From Cyanophora paradoxa (taxonomy: Eukaryota > Glaucocystophyceae > Cyanophorales > Cyanophoraceae), in assembly GCA_004431415.1 (NCBI GenBank), contig QPMI01000048.1:206679-270678 (forward strand): a stretch of DNA of 64,000 nucleotides, in the 5' to 3' direction. Numbering within the stretch: the stretch's first letter is position 1; every line of letters starts with the position of its first letter. The notes beneath the pieces are model-generated. The model did not search any database. It saw only the letters and a program-made list of their open reading frames with translations, and was not told where the DNA came from. Positions 33,067-46,539 of the stretch are shown piece after piece. A program made the translations under genes and the position numbers.

Positions 33067-35506
33067 CTACGGGCTCGTGAGGATGCGAGCCGCCGGGAGG
33101 GCGCGCGCGACGGCCGCCCACACGCCGAGGCGGAACGCGTGGCCGGCGGCCTCCTCCTCCACGATGTACATGTTCGTGGAATCGTACGGGCGCAAGGCGC
33201 GAAGCCGGATCTGCCATCGATGTCAATTCTAGATTTTAAGCCTGCTGCTTATAAACTAAATATAAATTCTAGATCAATTCTTAAGCCTAGGCCTGCTGCA
33301 CGTGCATCCGCTGCTTAAAGCTTAGGGGCAGCCGGCGATCGAGGGCGCACCTCGAGCCCCCCCGAGCAGCTGCAGCCGGCGAAGGCGGAGAGGCCGTCCG
33401 CCCAGCCGCCCCGCGCCGCCTCCTCGCTCACGTCGACCACGAGCAGGAGCCTGCGCCGTGCCCGCGCGCCGCGAAAGTAGTTAGGAGCGATGCAGGAAAT
33501 ATAGCTAGGAACAATATATGAAGACAGGAAGGAGTAGTATATGTGCCCGCGCGCCGCGAAAGTAGTTAGGAGCGATGCAGGATAGCTAGGAGCAACATAT
33601 GTATGATTCCAGGCTTTAGATAGCGAAGGCTTTACGTTAGATTCCGGCGAGGACGGATACATACGCACTTGCGGAGCAATATAGCTAGAATATATAGGTA
33701 GGAGATCGGACGGAGCAATACGAGGACGGATGCAGAATATATAGCTAGGAACAATATAGATTCCAATCCAGGCTTTAGGAACGATGGACGAGATACGCAC
33801 TTGCGGAGCGGGGCGTCGGAGCTCGAGAGCGCGGCGGCGGCCTCCGCGGGGCGGCCGGGCCGCAGGTCGACGGGCAGCTCGAGCGAGAGCTGCCCGCGGG
33901 CCGCCCGCGCCAGCGCCGAGAGGCCAGCGAGCGCGTTCGCCTCCGGCGGCGCCGCCTCTGCCGCGTCCGCTTTACGTAATAAGCTTAAGGGTCGGGGGCG
34001 GACCGCGGCGCGGGGGGGGGGGGGGGGGGGGCGGACCGAAGATCAGGGTGAGGGCCGGGGGCGACGACGACGGCCTGGGGTAGGCCGCGAGGGCCCCCGC
34101 GAGGCCCTCGAGGGCCCCGGCGAGCGCCGCGCCGTCCCGCTCGAGCTCACGGCTGAGGCGCAGCGTACCCAGCCCCCGCAGCGCCGGGGGGAGCCGAAGG
34201 GCGTCCAAGTCCGCCCGGTCCACCTCGGGGCCGAGCTGCGGGGCGCGGGGGCGGGGGGTACCGTTAGGGCGCGTTGTAAGTTTGGAGGGTGGGGGTACGG
34301 GCGGACCGTCAAGGACCCGCTGAGGAGCTCGAGCGCGGCGAGGCGAGGGAGGGCGCGCAGGGCGGCGGCGGAGAGCCGTCCCTCGAAGCAGAGCCTGGCC
34401 ATGGGGCGGAGTCGGCCGAGATCTTTTGCGAGGCCCGGGGTACGGCACGGACTCTTTGAGGGAGAGGGCGGCGGGTCCGGCGGCGAGGCCCTCGAGGAGC
34501 GGGCCAGCATCCGGGCAGTGAGGCCGGCCGGCCGAGCCGCCGCCGCTCCTGGCCTTCAGGTACTCCAGGGAGGCCGCGCCCGAGAGGCCGCCGGCCGCCT
34601 CGAAGCCGCCCAAGGTGATCCCCAGCTGCGCGGCCCCGCGTGAACATCTGAAGGGGGAAGGCGGGGGTGGGGGTGGGGGGGGGGTTGAGGGGGCCGGGGT
34701 ACTGTGCTGGGGCGCACCCGCTTGAGGTGGGGGAGGGACCGGCCGACGGCGTCCGCGGCGGCCCGGTCGACGTACCAGCAGCGGGGGAGGGCGAAAACCT
34801 CCAGGTTCGACAGGGGGCGAAGGCGGGGCTCCAGGGGGAAGGGCACGCCCCCGGAGCCGTTCGCGAAGTGACAGAGCAGCTTAAAGCTGCGGAGCGCCGG
34901 GCAGGCGGCGGCGCCCGCGGCCGGAGGCACGAGGGCGAGGAGCAGCGCCTCCAGAGCGGCGGCGGCGTCGCCCACGAGGTAGACGCACTCGATGGCGACT
35001 TCGCCGAGGCCGCCGCTCGCCGCCGCGACGCACGCCGCGACGAGGGCGACCGCCGTCTGGAACCAGTCGGCCCAGTCTTCCGCGAGCGACGCCTTCGCGT
35101 ACGCTTCGGAGCCCATCTCCACGCGCAGCGACGCGCCAGGGGCGACGCGGACCCACCGCCGTCTGGCGCCGACGGCGGGATCTCCCTCGGGCTCCTCGAC
35201 GCCAACTGCGGGATATCGATCGACGAGGAGCTTCACGAGCCGCTCTGGGCGCATGAGGCCCTTGCCGACTACGTCGAGCCGCCGCCACTGGATCGCCTCG
35301 ACGGCCTCCCGCCAGCTCCTGCAGACCGCGCGCGCCGCGGCCGCGTGCTGCAGGCCCAAGAACTGCAGGACCTCCGAGAGTACGCCGTCCGGGAGCCGAT
35401 CGAATGCGAAGGGCGCTGCTTCTGGTGCATGTAAACCCGTATGCGAAGCCGCAGCGCTAGCTGCAGCTGTTTGTGCGCTGACGTTCTCGGGCGCGTCATC
35501 GCTCAT
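33067..35506 (-). CDS. F-box protein with leucine-rich C-terminal region
   Basis: F-box proteins recruit substrates to SCF ubiquitin ligases. Seven exons (35506-34718, 34625-34444, 34394-34307, 34235-34037, 33957-33801, 33450-33351, 33210-33067) give 552 residues in consistent phase. The F-box is at about residues 35-72: FDRLPDGVLSEVLQFLGLQH then AAARAVCRSWREAV, with the usual LP start and WR end. The remainder has leucine-rich helical segments (ALRSFKLLCHFANG, LSNLEVFALPRCW, LRALPRLAALELLSGSLT, LPPALRGLGTLRLS) that fit LRR-like substrate binding. A run of 20 guanines (34012-34031) sits in intron 4. The gene is divergent from an FTP-lectin gene fragment 333 bases away. Copy 2 of this gene at 37261-39717 is frameshifted. 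Confidence 0.82.
34012..34031 (+). repeat. Poly-G run in F-box intron, unit 1
   Basis: Twenty uninterrupted guanines on plus, in the intron between exons 34235-34037 and 33957-33801. The matching run in unit 2 (38205-38242) has 38. Confidence 0.9.
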
Positions 35507-35839
35507 CGCCTCTGAGCTCGTGCCCTCGGCTGGAGAACCGAACGCAGCTGAGCTGTGCGGGGATCGCGCGCCTGGGTCGAGGCTTCCGGCAATCCGTCCT
35601 GGGCCTTATGCAGCGCTGTACCCCATAGAGAGACCACCAGTCACCCGCCGCTCGCTCGCCGGCCGCCGCTCAGGCATTCCAAGGCATCCAAGCCCGCATT
35701 CCAACTTCGGAGGCCCCGCTTTCAATCAGCCCGCTTGCCCGAGTGCTCGGCGCACAGCGCAAACCACTTCCAGCCAGGCCCCAGCTCGTCTGTTCCAGCC
35801 CGCTCTTAGCGGGCTTCTTAGCTCTGTCTTTCGCACTGC
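35507..35839. promoter_or_regulatory. Divergent region between F-box and FTP-lectin genes, unit 1
   Basis: The 333 bases between the two start codons presumably carry both promoters; the same arrangement occurs at 39718-40050 in unit 2. No recognised promoter element, and inferred from position only. Confidence 0.35.
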
Positions 35840-36369
35840 ATGGCGGACGAAGACGAGCCGGAAAGCTCGTGCTTGATGCCGCCGTCGACCTCCGCACCCG
35901 CGCCGCTCGTCTCCGAGAAGCCGAACTCGGAGCTCGCGGCACAGCTCGGCGTCTACACGCCGCTGCCGTCGACCTCGGCACCGTGCGCCGGGCCGGCGAG
36001 GAGCCCGCCGGGCTGCCTTCGAGCCTCACCTCGCCCGCTCGCCCGCCGCCGAGCGCAGGAACCTCGCGCTTGGCAAGCCCGTCATAGCATCCACATCTGC
36101 AGCGGGCGGAGGGCCCTGGCTCGCCGTAGGCGCGCCCGCCCGCGAAAGCTCGGCGCTTCTAGTCTGACGCGCCGCCGGCGCTCTCCGCAGACGGGCGCGG
36201 CAAAGATGGGGGCTACGCGGACGAAAAGGGCTTTCCAACGGGGTACCACAGCAACGGCGTTGAGAACGTTCCCTGGTGGCAGGTGCGAGGGGTCCCGCCC
36301 CCTCCCGCGCCCAGCGCCAGCCCGTCTCCGCCGCACTCGCTGACGCCCGCCGCCCCGCGGCTCGCCTGC
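35840..36369 (+). pseudogene. 5'-truncated copy set of FTP-lectin gene: exons 1-3 only
   Basis: Exons corresponding to 35840-35982, 36059-36129 and 36191-36282 are present and open (start MADEDEPESSCLMPPST, then NLALGKPVIAST, then DGRGKDGGYADEKG to PWWQ). The sequence then jumps at 36369/36370 into the start of duplication unit 2, just before the small exon encoding VDLG. The remaining five exons are absent, so no lectin domain can be completed from this copy. It was made by the tandem duplication; the full gene is at 40051-41429. Confidence 0.85.
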
Positions 36370-37108
36370 TGTGACGCACGAAGCCAGCGTCGACGTCACG
36401 AAGCCGGCAATTGCAGGAAATTACGAGCTAGCTCTAGCACTAGCTATAGCTATAGCACTCGTACCCATGCGGCTCTGGCCACCGGCGCGGGCCGGGCGGG
36501 CGCGCGGGGCCCGGGGCGGGGCCGGGGAACGTCCATTAATATTTGAATTCGGCATGCGCAGCTGGCGGTCGCGCCCTCATGATCATGATCATGATCATCG
36601 ACGCCGCCGTCGCCAACGTCTCCGTCCGCCGACGCCCCCGGGCGCGGCCTTCGGCCTCGTTCCTCCTAGGCCGCGCCTGCAGCCCCGGGCCCGCCCCGCC
36701 GGGCGCCCGGGCCCCCCTCCCTTCTCAACGCTTGCCGTAGCGCAGCCGTACGTATACGAGAGCCTGCCGGCGCCCCTCCCGTAGGCCTAGCTAGGCGCCG
36801 GCGTCTGCGCATGCGCATATATACAGTGCACGTGCCGCAGTGCACGTACGCGTGCCCTGGGTGCACACAGAAGCTGTCCCGGGTGTCGGTGCAATCGGTA
36901 AGCTTTAAGGCACGAGCAACGGACGTAGCTCCTTGAAGCAACGCAGCATTAATATTATACACAGCTAGTACTATAGCTACGGGGTTGGATTTGTAATTGT
37001 ACAAGGTCTTCGACTCTCCCCCGCCCCCTGCTCGTCTCAGGATGTGCAAGGTGGGGTCTAAATAAACAAACAAAGACCGCCTGGAAAGGTGGGGTCTAAA
37101 TAAACAAA

Positions 37109-37146
37109 CCTAGTGAGCGCTAGCTACGTAGCTAGCGCTCACTAGG
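37109..37146. repeat. Perfect 38-bp palindrome, unit 2 copy
   Basis: Same palindrome as 32914-32951. Nearby, unit 2 has AATAAACAAACC where unit 1 has AATAGACAAACC, one of the few substitutions between the units. Confidence 0.95.
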
Positions 37147-37260
37147 CGTATTCATAGTTAGCGGCCGGCCGATCTCAATAGCTTGCAGCAGCGAAATTGA
37201 AAAGGAACAAAAAGCCCTGCGCACCGCTGCCCGCCCGCGTCCCGAGTCCGCTTTCTAGAA

Positions 37261-38203
37261 CTACGGGCTCGTGAGGATGCGAGCCGCCGGGAGGGCGCGC
37301 GCGACGGCCGCCCACACGCCGAGGCGGAACGCGTGGCCGGCGGCCTCCTCCTCCACGATGTACATGTTCGTGGAATCGTACGGGCGCAAGGCGCGAAGCC
37401 GGATCTGCCATCGATGTCAATTCTAGATTTTAAGCCTGCTGCTTATAAACTAAATATAAATTCTAGATCAATTCTTAAGCCTAGGCCTGCTGCACGTGCA
37501 TCCGCTGCTTAAAGCTTAGGGGCAGCCGGCGATCGAGGGCGCACCTCGAGCCCCCCCGAGCAGCTGCAGCCGGCGAAGGCGGAGAGGCCGTCCGCCCAGC
37601 CGCCCCGCGCCGCCTCCTCGCTCACGTCGACCACGAGCAGGAGCCTGCGCCGTGCCCGCGCGCCGCGAAAGTAGTTAGGAGCGATGCAGGAAATATAGCT
37701 AGGAACAATATATGAAGACAGGAAGGAGTAGTATATGTGCCCGCGCGCCGCGAAAGTAGTTAGGAGCGATGCAGGATAGCTAGGAGCAACATATGTATGA
37801 TTCCAGGCTTTAGATAGCGAAGGCTTTACGTTAGATTCCGGCGAGGACGGATACATACGCACTTGCGGAGCAATATAGCTAGAATATATAGTAGGAGATC
37901 GGACGGAGCAATACGAGGACGGATGCAGAATATATAGCTAGGAACAATATAGATTCCAATCCAGGCTTTAGGAACGATGAACGAGATACGCACTTGCGGA
38001 GCGGGGCGTCGGAGCTCGAGAGCGCGGCGGCGGCCTCCGCGGGGCGGCCGGGCCGCAGGTCGACGGGCAGCTCGAGCGAGAGCTGCCCGCGGGCCGCCCG
38101 CGCCAGCGCCGAGAGGCCAGCGAGCGCGTTCGCCTCCGGCGGCGCCGCCTCTGCCGCGTCCGCTTTACGTAATAAGCTTAAGGGTCGGGGGCGGACCGCG
38201 GCG

Positions 38204-38242
<39 letters not shown>

Positions 38243-39717
38243 CGGACCGAAGATCAGGGTGAGGGCCGGGGGCGACGACGACGGCCTGGGGTAGGCCGCG
38301 AGGGCCCCCGCGAGGCCCTCGAGGGCCCCGGCGAGCGCCGCGCCGTCCCGCTCGAGCTCACGGCTGAGGCGCAGCGTACCCAGCCCCCGCAGCGCCGGGG
38401 GGAGCCGAAGGGCGTCCAAGTCCGCCCGGTCCACCTCGGGGCCGAGCTGCGGGGCGCGGGGGCGGGGGGTACCGTTAGGGCGCGTTGTAAGTTTGGAGGG
38501 TGGGGGTACGGGCGGACCGTCAAGGACCCGCTGAGGAGCTCGAGCGCGGCGAGGCGAGGGAGGGCGCGCAGGGCGGCGGCGGAGAGCCGTCCCTCGAAGC
38601 AGAGCCTGGCCATGGGGCGGAGTCGGCCGAGATCTTTTGCGAGGCCCGGGGTACGGCACGGACTCTTTGAGGGAGAGGGCGGCGGGTCCGGCGGCGAGGC
38701 CCTCGAGGAGCGGGCCAGCATCCGGGCAGTGAGGCCGGCCGGCCGAGCCGCCGCCGCTCCTGGCCTTCAGGTACTCCAGGGAGGCCGCGCCCGAGAGGCC
38801 GCCGGCCGCCTCGAAGCCGCCCAAGGTGATCCCCAGCTGCGCGGCCCCGCGTGAACATCTGAAGGGGGAAGGCGGGGGTGGGGGTGGGGGGGGGGGGGTT
38901 GAGGGGCCGGGGTACTGTGCTGGGGCGCACCCGCTTGAGGTGGGGGAGGGACCGGCCGACGGCGTCCGCGGCGGCCCGGTCGACGTACCAGCAGCGGGGG
39001 AGGGCGAAAACCTCCAGGTTCGACAGGGGGCGAAGGCGGGGCTCCAGGGGAAGGGCACGCCCCCGGAGCCGTTCGCGAAGTGACAGAGCAGCTTAAAGCT
39101 GCGGAGCGCCGGGCAGGCGGCGGCGCCCGCGGCCGGAGGCACGAGGGCGAGGAGCAGCGCCTCCAGAGCGGCGGCGGCGTCGCCCACGAGGTAGACGCAC
39201 TCGATGGCGACTTCGCCGAGGCCGCCGCTCGCCGCCGCGACGCACGCCGCGACGAGGGCGACCGCCGTCTGGAACCAGTCGGCCCAGTCTTCCGCGAGCG
39301 ACGCCTTCGCGTACGCTTCGGAGCCCATCTCCACGCGCAGCGACGCGCCAGGGGCGACGCGGACCCACCGCGTCTGGCGCCGACGGCGGGATCTCCCTCG
39401 GGCTCCTCGACGCCAACTGCGGGATATCGATCGACGAGGAGCTTCACGAGCCGCTCTGGGCGCATGAGGCCCTTGCCGACTACGTCGAGCCGCCGCCACT
39501 GGATCGCCTCGACGGCCTCCCGCCAGCTCCTGCAGACCGCGCGCGCCGCGGCCGCGTGCTGCAGGCCCAAGAACTGCAGGACCTCCGAGAGTACGCCGTC
39601 CGGGAGCCGATCGAATGCGAAGGGCGCTGCTTCTGGTGCATGTAAACCCGTATGCGAAGCCGCAGCGCTAGCTGCAGCTGTTTGTGCGCTGACGTTCTCG
39701 GGCGCGTCATCGCTCAT
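37261..39717 (-). pseudogene. F-box protein gene, duplicate copy with frameshifts
   Basis: Second copy of the gene at 33067-35506. The start and F-box are identical, but the first exon has a one-base loss near 39369 (ACCGCGTCTGG for ACCGCCGTCTGG) and another near 39048 (CAGGGGAAGG for CAGGGGGAAGG). Two losses do not restore the frame, so the leucine-rich part is out of frame unless the sequence is in error. Later exons look intact apart from indels in introns. Real decay and homopolymer sequencing error are both possible. Confidence 0.7.
38205..38242 (+). repeat. Poly-G run in F-box intron, unit 2
   Basis: 38 uninterrupted guanines, nearly twice the length of the matching run in unit 1 (34012-34031). 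Confidence 0.9.
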
Positions 39718-40050
39718 CGCCTCTGAGCTCGTGCCCTCGGCTGGAGAACCGAACGCAGCTGAGCTGTGCGGGGATCGCGCGCCTGGGTCGAGGCTTCCGG
39801 CAATCCGTCCTGGGCCTTATGCAGCGCTGTACCCCATAGAGAGACCACCAGTCACCCGCCGCTCGCTCGCCGGCCGCCGCTCAGGCATTCCAAGGCATCC
39901 AAGCCCGCATTCCAACTTCGGAGGCCCCGCTTTCAATCAGCCCGCTTGCCCGAGTGCTCGGCGCACAGCGCAAACCACTTCCAGCCAGGCCCCAGCTCGT
40001 CTGTTCCAGCCCGCTCTTAGCGGGCTTCTTAGCTCTGTCTTTCGCACTGC
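39718..40050. promoter_or_regulatory. Divergent region between F-box copy 2 and FTP-lectin gene
   Basis: Unit 2 equivalent of 35507-35839, here upstream of the complete lectin gene. Inferred from position. Confidence 0.35.
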
Positions 40051-41429
40051 ATGGCGGACGAAGACGAGCCGGAAAGCTCGTGCTTGATGCCGCCGTCGAC
40101 CTCCGCACCCGCGCCGCTCGTCTCCGAGAAGCCGAACTCGGAGCTCGCGGCACAGCTCGGCGTCTACACGCCGCTGCCGTCGACCTCGGCACCGTGCGCC
40201 GGGCCGGCGAGGAGCCCGCCGGGCTGCCTTCGAGCCTCACCTCGCCCGCTCGCCCGCCGCCGAGCGCAGGAACCTCGCGCTTGGCAAGCCCGTCATAGCA
40301 TCCACATCTGCAGCGGGCGGAGGGCCCTGGCTCGCCGTAGGCGCGCCCGCCCGCGAAAGCTCGGCGCTTCTAGTCTGACGCGCCGCCGGCGCTCTCCGCA
40401 GACGGGCGCGGCAAAGATGGGGGCTACGCGGACGAAAAGGGCTTTCCAACGGGGTACCACAGCAACGGCGTTGAGAACGTTCCCTGGTGGCAGGTGCGAG
40501 GGGTCCCGCCCCCTCCCGCGCCCAGCGCCAGCCCGTCTCCGCCGCACTCGCTGACGCCCGCCGCCCCGCGGCTCGCCTGCAGGTCGACCTGGGGGTGCGC
40601 CCTGCGTCTTCGTCCCACCGCTGGTACCCTCCCTCCAAACTTCGTCGCAGGCACACTACCGAATAGGGAAAGTCGTTATCTACAACCGATCCGACGGGGC
40701 GGCGCCTAGGCTAAAGGACTTCACAGTAACAATATTCAGGAACGCTCAGGAGGTGCGCCGCGCCCCCCACTGTCCGCGGCCAACACGTCGTTTGGGACTG
40801 AACACGGCACTGAACGAGCGTACCCCCCGCAGATTTGGTCGCAGCACTTTCCCGTGCCTCCAGAGGGGTACAACAACCACATTGTAGACATCCTGGTACC
40901 CGAAGGCGTCCAGGGTACCCTGTCTTCCTTTCTCGTTCCCTCGCCCCTGGCTTAGCCCTACCCCCGCAGGCAACCTGGTTAGAATATGGATGCCAAAGGG
41001 GGGTATACTGAACCTGCCCGAAGTCGAGGTTTTCGGTGCGCCGGGACGGGGGTACGGCTGCGTGTCCTCGTACCGCTGAACGCCGCACCCTTCCCGGGTA
41101 CCCTTATCGCAGAGAACCGGTACCGCCACATAGACGGGGGCGCGCAGCTCGTCGACGAGACCTGGGTACGGCTTTTCCGAAGCTACCTGACCGTATCCCT
41201 GAGCCGCGAGCAGGCGCCCGGCCTGGAGCTGTACCCCTACCACGCAGCCGAGCCCCCGGGTACAGGCGAGGCGCTCGAAGGGCCAGGGGGTGGCCTGGCA
41301 GCGGACGAAGACCCCCACGGGGCCGCGGACCCGGGGTACGGCGTCGCGCACCCGGGGGGGTACGCCGAGCTGTTCGGGGACGGCGGCTGGCAGGGCGGAG
41401 CCGACGAGCAGGCGTGGGGCTCCGTCTAG
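40051..41429 (+). CDS. FTP/F5-8C-type (fucolectin-like) carbohydrate-binding protein
   Basis: Eight exons (40051-40193, 40270-40340, 40402-40493, 40583-40594, 40651-40752, 40833-40914, 40970-41035, 41113-41429) give 294 residues with matching phases. The eel-fucolectin/tachylectin-4/pentraxin-1 (FTP) fold is clear at residues about 48-189: NLALGKPVIAST, then WLAVDGRGKDGGY, VENVPWWQ-VDLG, YRIGKVVIYNRSDGAAPRLK, DFTVTIFRNAQE, HIVDILVPEG and the closing LNLPEVEVFG. Such domains bind fucose or related sugars. VDLG is encoded by a 12-base exon (40583-40594). One donor after GCCGTAG appears to be GC. There is no signal peptide at the chosen start (MADEDEPESS). The C-terminal 105 residues are acidic, Gly-rich and unassigned; further splicing downstream of 41165 is possible. 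Confidence 0.78.
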
Positions 41430-41574
41430 CGGCCATAGCAGCGCGCGGCCTGCAGCTGAGACCTCGGTCCGCGGCTCCGACCTTGGCGCGCGGCGTCCCT
41501 GCAGCTGCCCGCCTGTTTCTTTCAAGCGTTGGCCCCGTCCCTCCCCACCCCGCCGCTCTACCCCCAGCCCCGGC

Positions 41575-43712
41575 CGCCTCTCCGCATCCCCCAGGGCCCG
41601 AGCCAGTCCCGCAAGTGCGCCCGGCGCCCAAAAGCCCCCCGCCCCCCGCCCCCCGCCCGCCTTCCGAACCGGAGGGCGGCAGGCTCCAGAACGGGCGGGC
41701 GACGCTGCCGGACATCCGGGCGGGGGAGCTCCCGCCGGCCGACGGGGGCAGCGGGGCGGGGGCGGGGGAGGGGCAGGGGGCGCGCGCCTGCCACGTCGCG
41801 TGCGCCGGCCTTCTGGGGCCCGCTCCCTCTCCTTTGCTTTGCTTTGCTCTGCGTTCGTCTCACGCGAGTGTGTGCGCAGACGCGCCGCAGCGGCTGCGGG
41901 GGGCGCACGAGGGGGCGCTCCCCGTGCAGAACCGGCAGCCGGCCTCCCTCCCACTCCTCCTCGTCGCCGCCTCGGGCGACCCCGTACCCTCCCGCGCCTT
42001 CGCCCAGGCCCGCCCGCGTACATATACCCCACCCGCCCCGCCCCGCCCTTCTCACGCCCCACGGCTCCGGACCCCCCTCGCCCCTCGAAGTGCACAGCGG
42101 GGCGCCGCTGCCGCCCCTCTCCGTGCGGGCCGCGGGCGCTCGACGAGGATGGCTCCCGATCGGTGGCCGCCTCGGCCGCCGGCGCCGTGCACGTCGGCCC
42201 CCGCCTCCCCATCCGCATCCCCCTCAAGGCCGGCGTCGCCCCCCTCGCCCTCCTCCGCGCCTCCCTGGTCCGCCCCCCCGCCCCCTCCAGTCGCCCCCGC
42301 TTCGCCTGACCGCGCCGGCCCCGCCCCGCCCGCCCGCTCGGCCAGCAGCGGGACCGGAGCCGCCTGCGCGCGAGGCCGGCGTCCACTCCATCCGCTTCGC
42401 CCTCGTCCCCGCCGCCCCCTCCGCCGTCCGCCGCCGCCCCGCCGCCTCCGCCCCCGGCCCGTGCGCCCCGGCCTCTGCCGCGCCTCGCCTACCCTCGCCT
42501 GAGCAGGGCGCCCAGGAGGTGGAGGCGGCGGCGGTATCGGTGCGGGTGGTGCCGGCGGCGGAGCGGGCGGAGCGCGTCGTCCTGCGCCTCCCGCCGGGCG
42601 CCCTCGCCTGCGAGGCCGGCGCCACGCTCCCCGACATCCCTGTGAGCCGCCCCGGCCCCTGCCCTCCACGCCCCGCCCCTTCCTCCACGCCCCCCCGTAC
42701 TCTTCGCCCCCCACGGTCCCCGCAGGCGGAGGTGCTCTCGGAGACGGGGGCCCCTCTGCGGCTCCCCGACGAGGCGCCCCGCCCCTGCCCCATCCGCGTC
42801 TCCGCCCCGCCCCTGAGGGCCGCGCAGGTGCCCGGGGAGGCGCCAGGGTACGTGTTCCGGGAGGTGCCGGCCCTGCGGGAGGCGATTCGGCCTCGCCGCG
42901 AGCGGCGCGCCAGACGCCTCCGTCGCCCCCGCCGCCTGCGACCTCACCGTCCGCCCGGTCCGCGCGCCCCTCCCCCGCCCTCCTGCTCGGCCCGAGAGCC
43001 GAGGCCGCCTGCAGGGGCGCCGCACGCGCTGCGGGTGGCGGCGGAGGGCGGGGCGACGGGGCTGCAGCTGGGGACGGGCGCCGCGCTCCCAAGCCTCGCC
43101 CTCGAGCTCCTCGACCGCTTCGAGAACCCCGCGCCGGCGCCACCCGCCCCGCCCTCCGCCTCGCCTGCTTTGTCTCCGCCTCGGGCGGCCGTGCCGCGGA
43201 CCGGAGGCCCGGCGTCCCAGGTGGCGGCGGCGGCGGGGCCGGTGGCGTGGCCGGCGGGGCACGCGAGCGTCGTGCTGTCCGGCCTCACCATCGGCGACGG
43301 GTGCTTCCCTGCTCCTGTCCCCGCCCCCGCCCGGCCCCCTCACACTGGGACCCTGCAGGCCCAGCGGGACGTACGTGCTGAGCGTCTCCGTGGAGAGCCT
43401 CCCCAGCGTCGCCCGGCCGCCATCCACCTCGACTTCACCAACGGTGCCCCGCATCCCCACCCGTGCCCTCGCCGCTCTCGCCGGGCGACGCGGGGCGGAA
43501 ACCGAGTCGGAGCGGCCGCCCCAGGCTCAGCGGGCGGAGCGGAGGCGGCGCGAGGCCGCCGCGCGCTACGCCGACCAGCGCCTCCGCGCCCAACCGGTGC
43601 ATCTTCCTCCTCCGTCCGGCGCGGCGGCTCGGCTCGGGGCAGGGAGCTCGCCGAGAAGAGGAAGGAGGCGGGGGAGGCGGCGGCGGTGACGAAGGCGCGC
43701 CGGCTCGATCCT
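41575..43712 (+). CDS. Partial gene with repeated Ig-like segments, possibly SMCHD1/GMI1-like
   Basis: Plus-strand exons are visible but I could not build one clean model. Likely pieces: PEPVPQVRPAPKS to LQNGRATLPDIRAG (about 41582-41780), DAPQRLRGAHEGALPV to LLLVAASGDP (41880-41986), ALDEDGSRSVAASAAGAV to PIRIPLKAGVAPLALL (about 42136-42265), EAGVHSIRFALVP, EVEAAAVSVRVVPAAERAE to GATLPDIP (about 42511-42642), AEVLSETGAPLRLPDE (from 42727), LQLGTGAALPSLALELLD (about 43066-43120), GHASVVLSGLTIGD (near 43256), PSGTYVLSVSVES (43359 on), ending in a basic helix (LAEKRKEAGEAAAVTKARRLD) and a run of 27 cytosines (43713-43739). The recurring LPDI-x-V-x-D-x-G-x-P pattern suggests Ig-like repeats as in SMCHD1-type proteins; this is weak. 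The coding frame is interrupted around 42130, near the duplication breakpoint 42124. Confidence 0.4.
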
Positions 43713-43739
43713 CCCCCCCCCCCCCCCCCCCCCCCCCCC
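43713..43739 (+). repeat. Poly-C run, unit 1
   Basis: 27 cytosines following the basic helical exon. Unit 2 has 46 (56100-56145). Confidence 0.9.
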
Positions 43740-43905
43740 ACCCCCACGCCCCCTTCCCTCCCACCATTCCCTCTTGTAGCCCCGGCACTCCTTATCGCAC
43801 TGCGGTAGCCAGCCTCTTTAATGGCCCAAGGCCTCCGCCAGGATGACTGAATCCGGAATTGCGATTGCTCAAAACGAGGTGATTGATGTGAACGTTACTC
43901 TAGAT

Positions 43906-46261
<2,356 letters not shown>

Positions 46262-46539
46262 CTACATAATTTGCATACTATGATACGCTGTCGACGCATG
46301 CGCACACGAGAACATGATTGACAGCGAGTCTGTGAAAAGATCAGCGACTGCAGCTGGCGTCCGTCCGGAGTCCGAAGTTGGCAGTTAGCACAACTTAGCA
46401 GCACGTCGAGGTGCACGCACGTGTGCGCACTTATGGTCACCTCGACCAACTTTGGCAAGCACTGCGGCAGCGCACCTTGATTTGCGACACCGACACCGAT
46501 ATCGATTTGCGACACCGACACCGACAGTGGAAGCTTACT

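Larger units (their letters stand above)
32175..36369. repeat. 4.2-kb tandem segmental duplication, unit 1
   Basis: Bases 32175-36369 are repeated head to tail at 36370-40580. Both units start TGTGACGCACGAAGCC and end GGCTCGCCTGC. Unit 1 is 4195 bases, unit 2 is 4211, the excess being mainly a longer guanine run in unit 2. Content per unit: end of repeat R1, a perfect palindrome, a complete F-box gene on minus and the first three exons of an FTP-lectin gene on plus. Differences are mostly single-base indels with very few substitutions. Confidence 0.95.
36370..40580. repeat. 4.2-kb tandem segmental duplication, unit 2
   Basis: Second unit of the tandem pair. At the internal junction unit 1 ends GCTCGCCTGC and unit 2 starts TGTGACGCAC; the outer flanks (AATCAAGC before 32175, AGGTCGACC after 40580) share only GC at the break, so the joint shows two bases of microhomology at most. 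Confidence 0.95.

Noticed and set aside
38165-39499. A 444-codon minus-strand frame in unit 2 as a separate gene
   Set aside because: It reads through introns of the F-box copy, including the 38-base G run, joined by the frameshifts of that copy.
40746-42386. A 546-codon minus-strand frame opposite the lectin gene
   Set aside because: It overlaps exons 5-8 of the lectin, has no domain and is low-complexity Gly/Arg outside the overlap.
41529-43808. A 759-codon uninterrupted plus-strand frame rich in Pro and Arg
   Set aside because: It is a composition artefact of GC-rich DNA. The recognisable protein pieces lie in shorter segments scattered over different frames.
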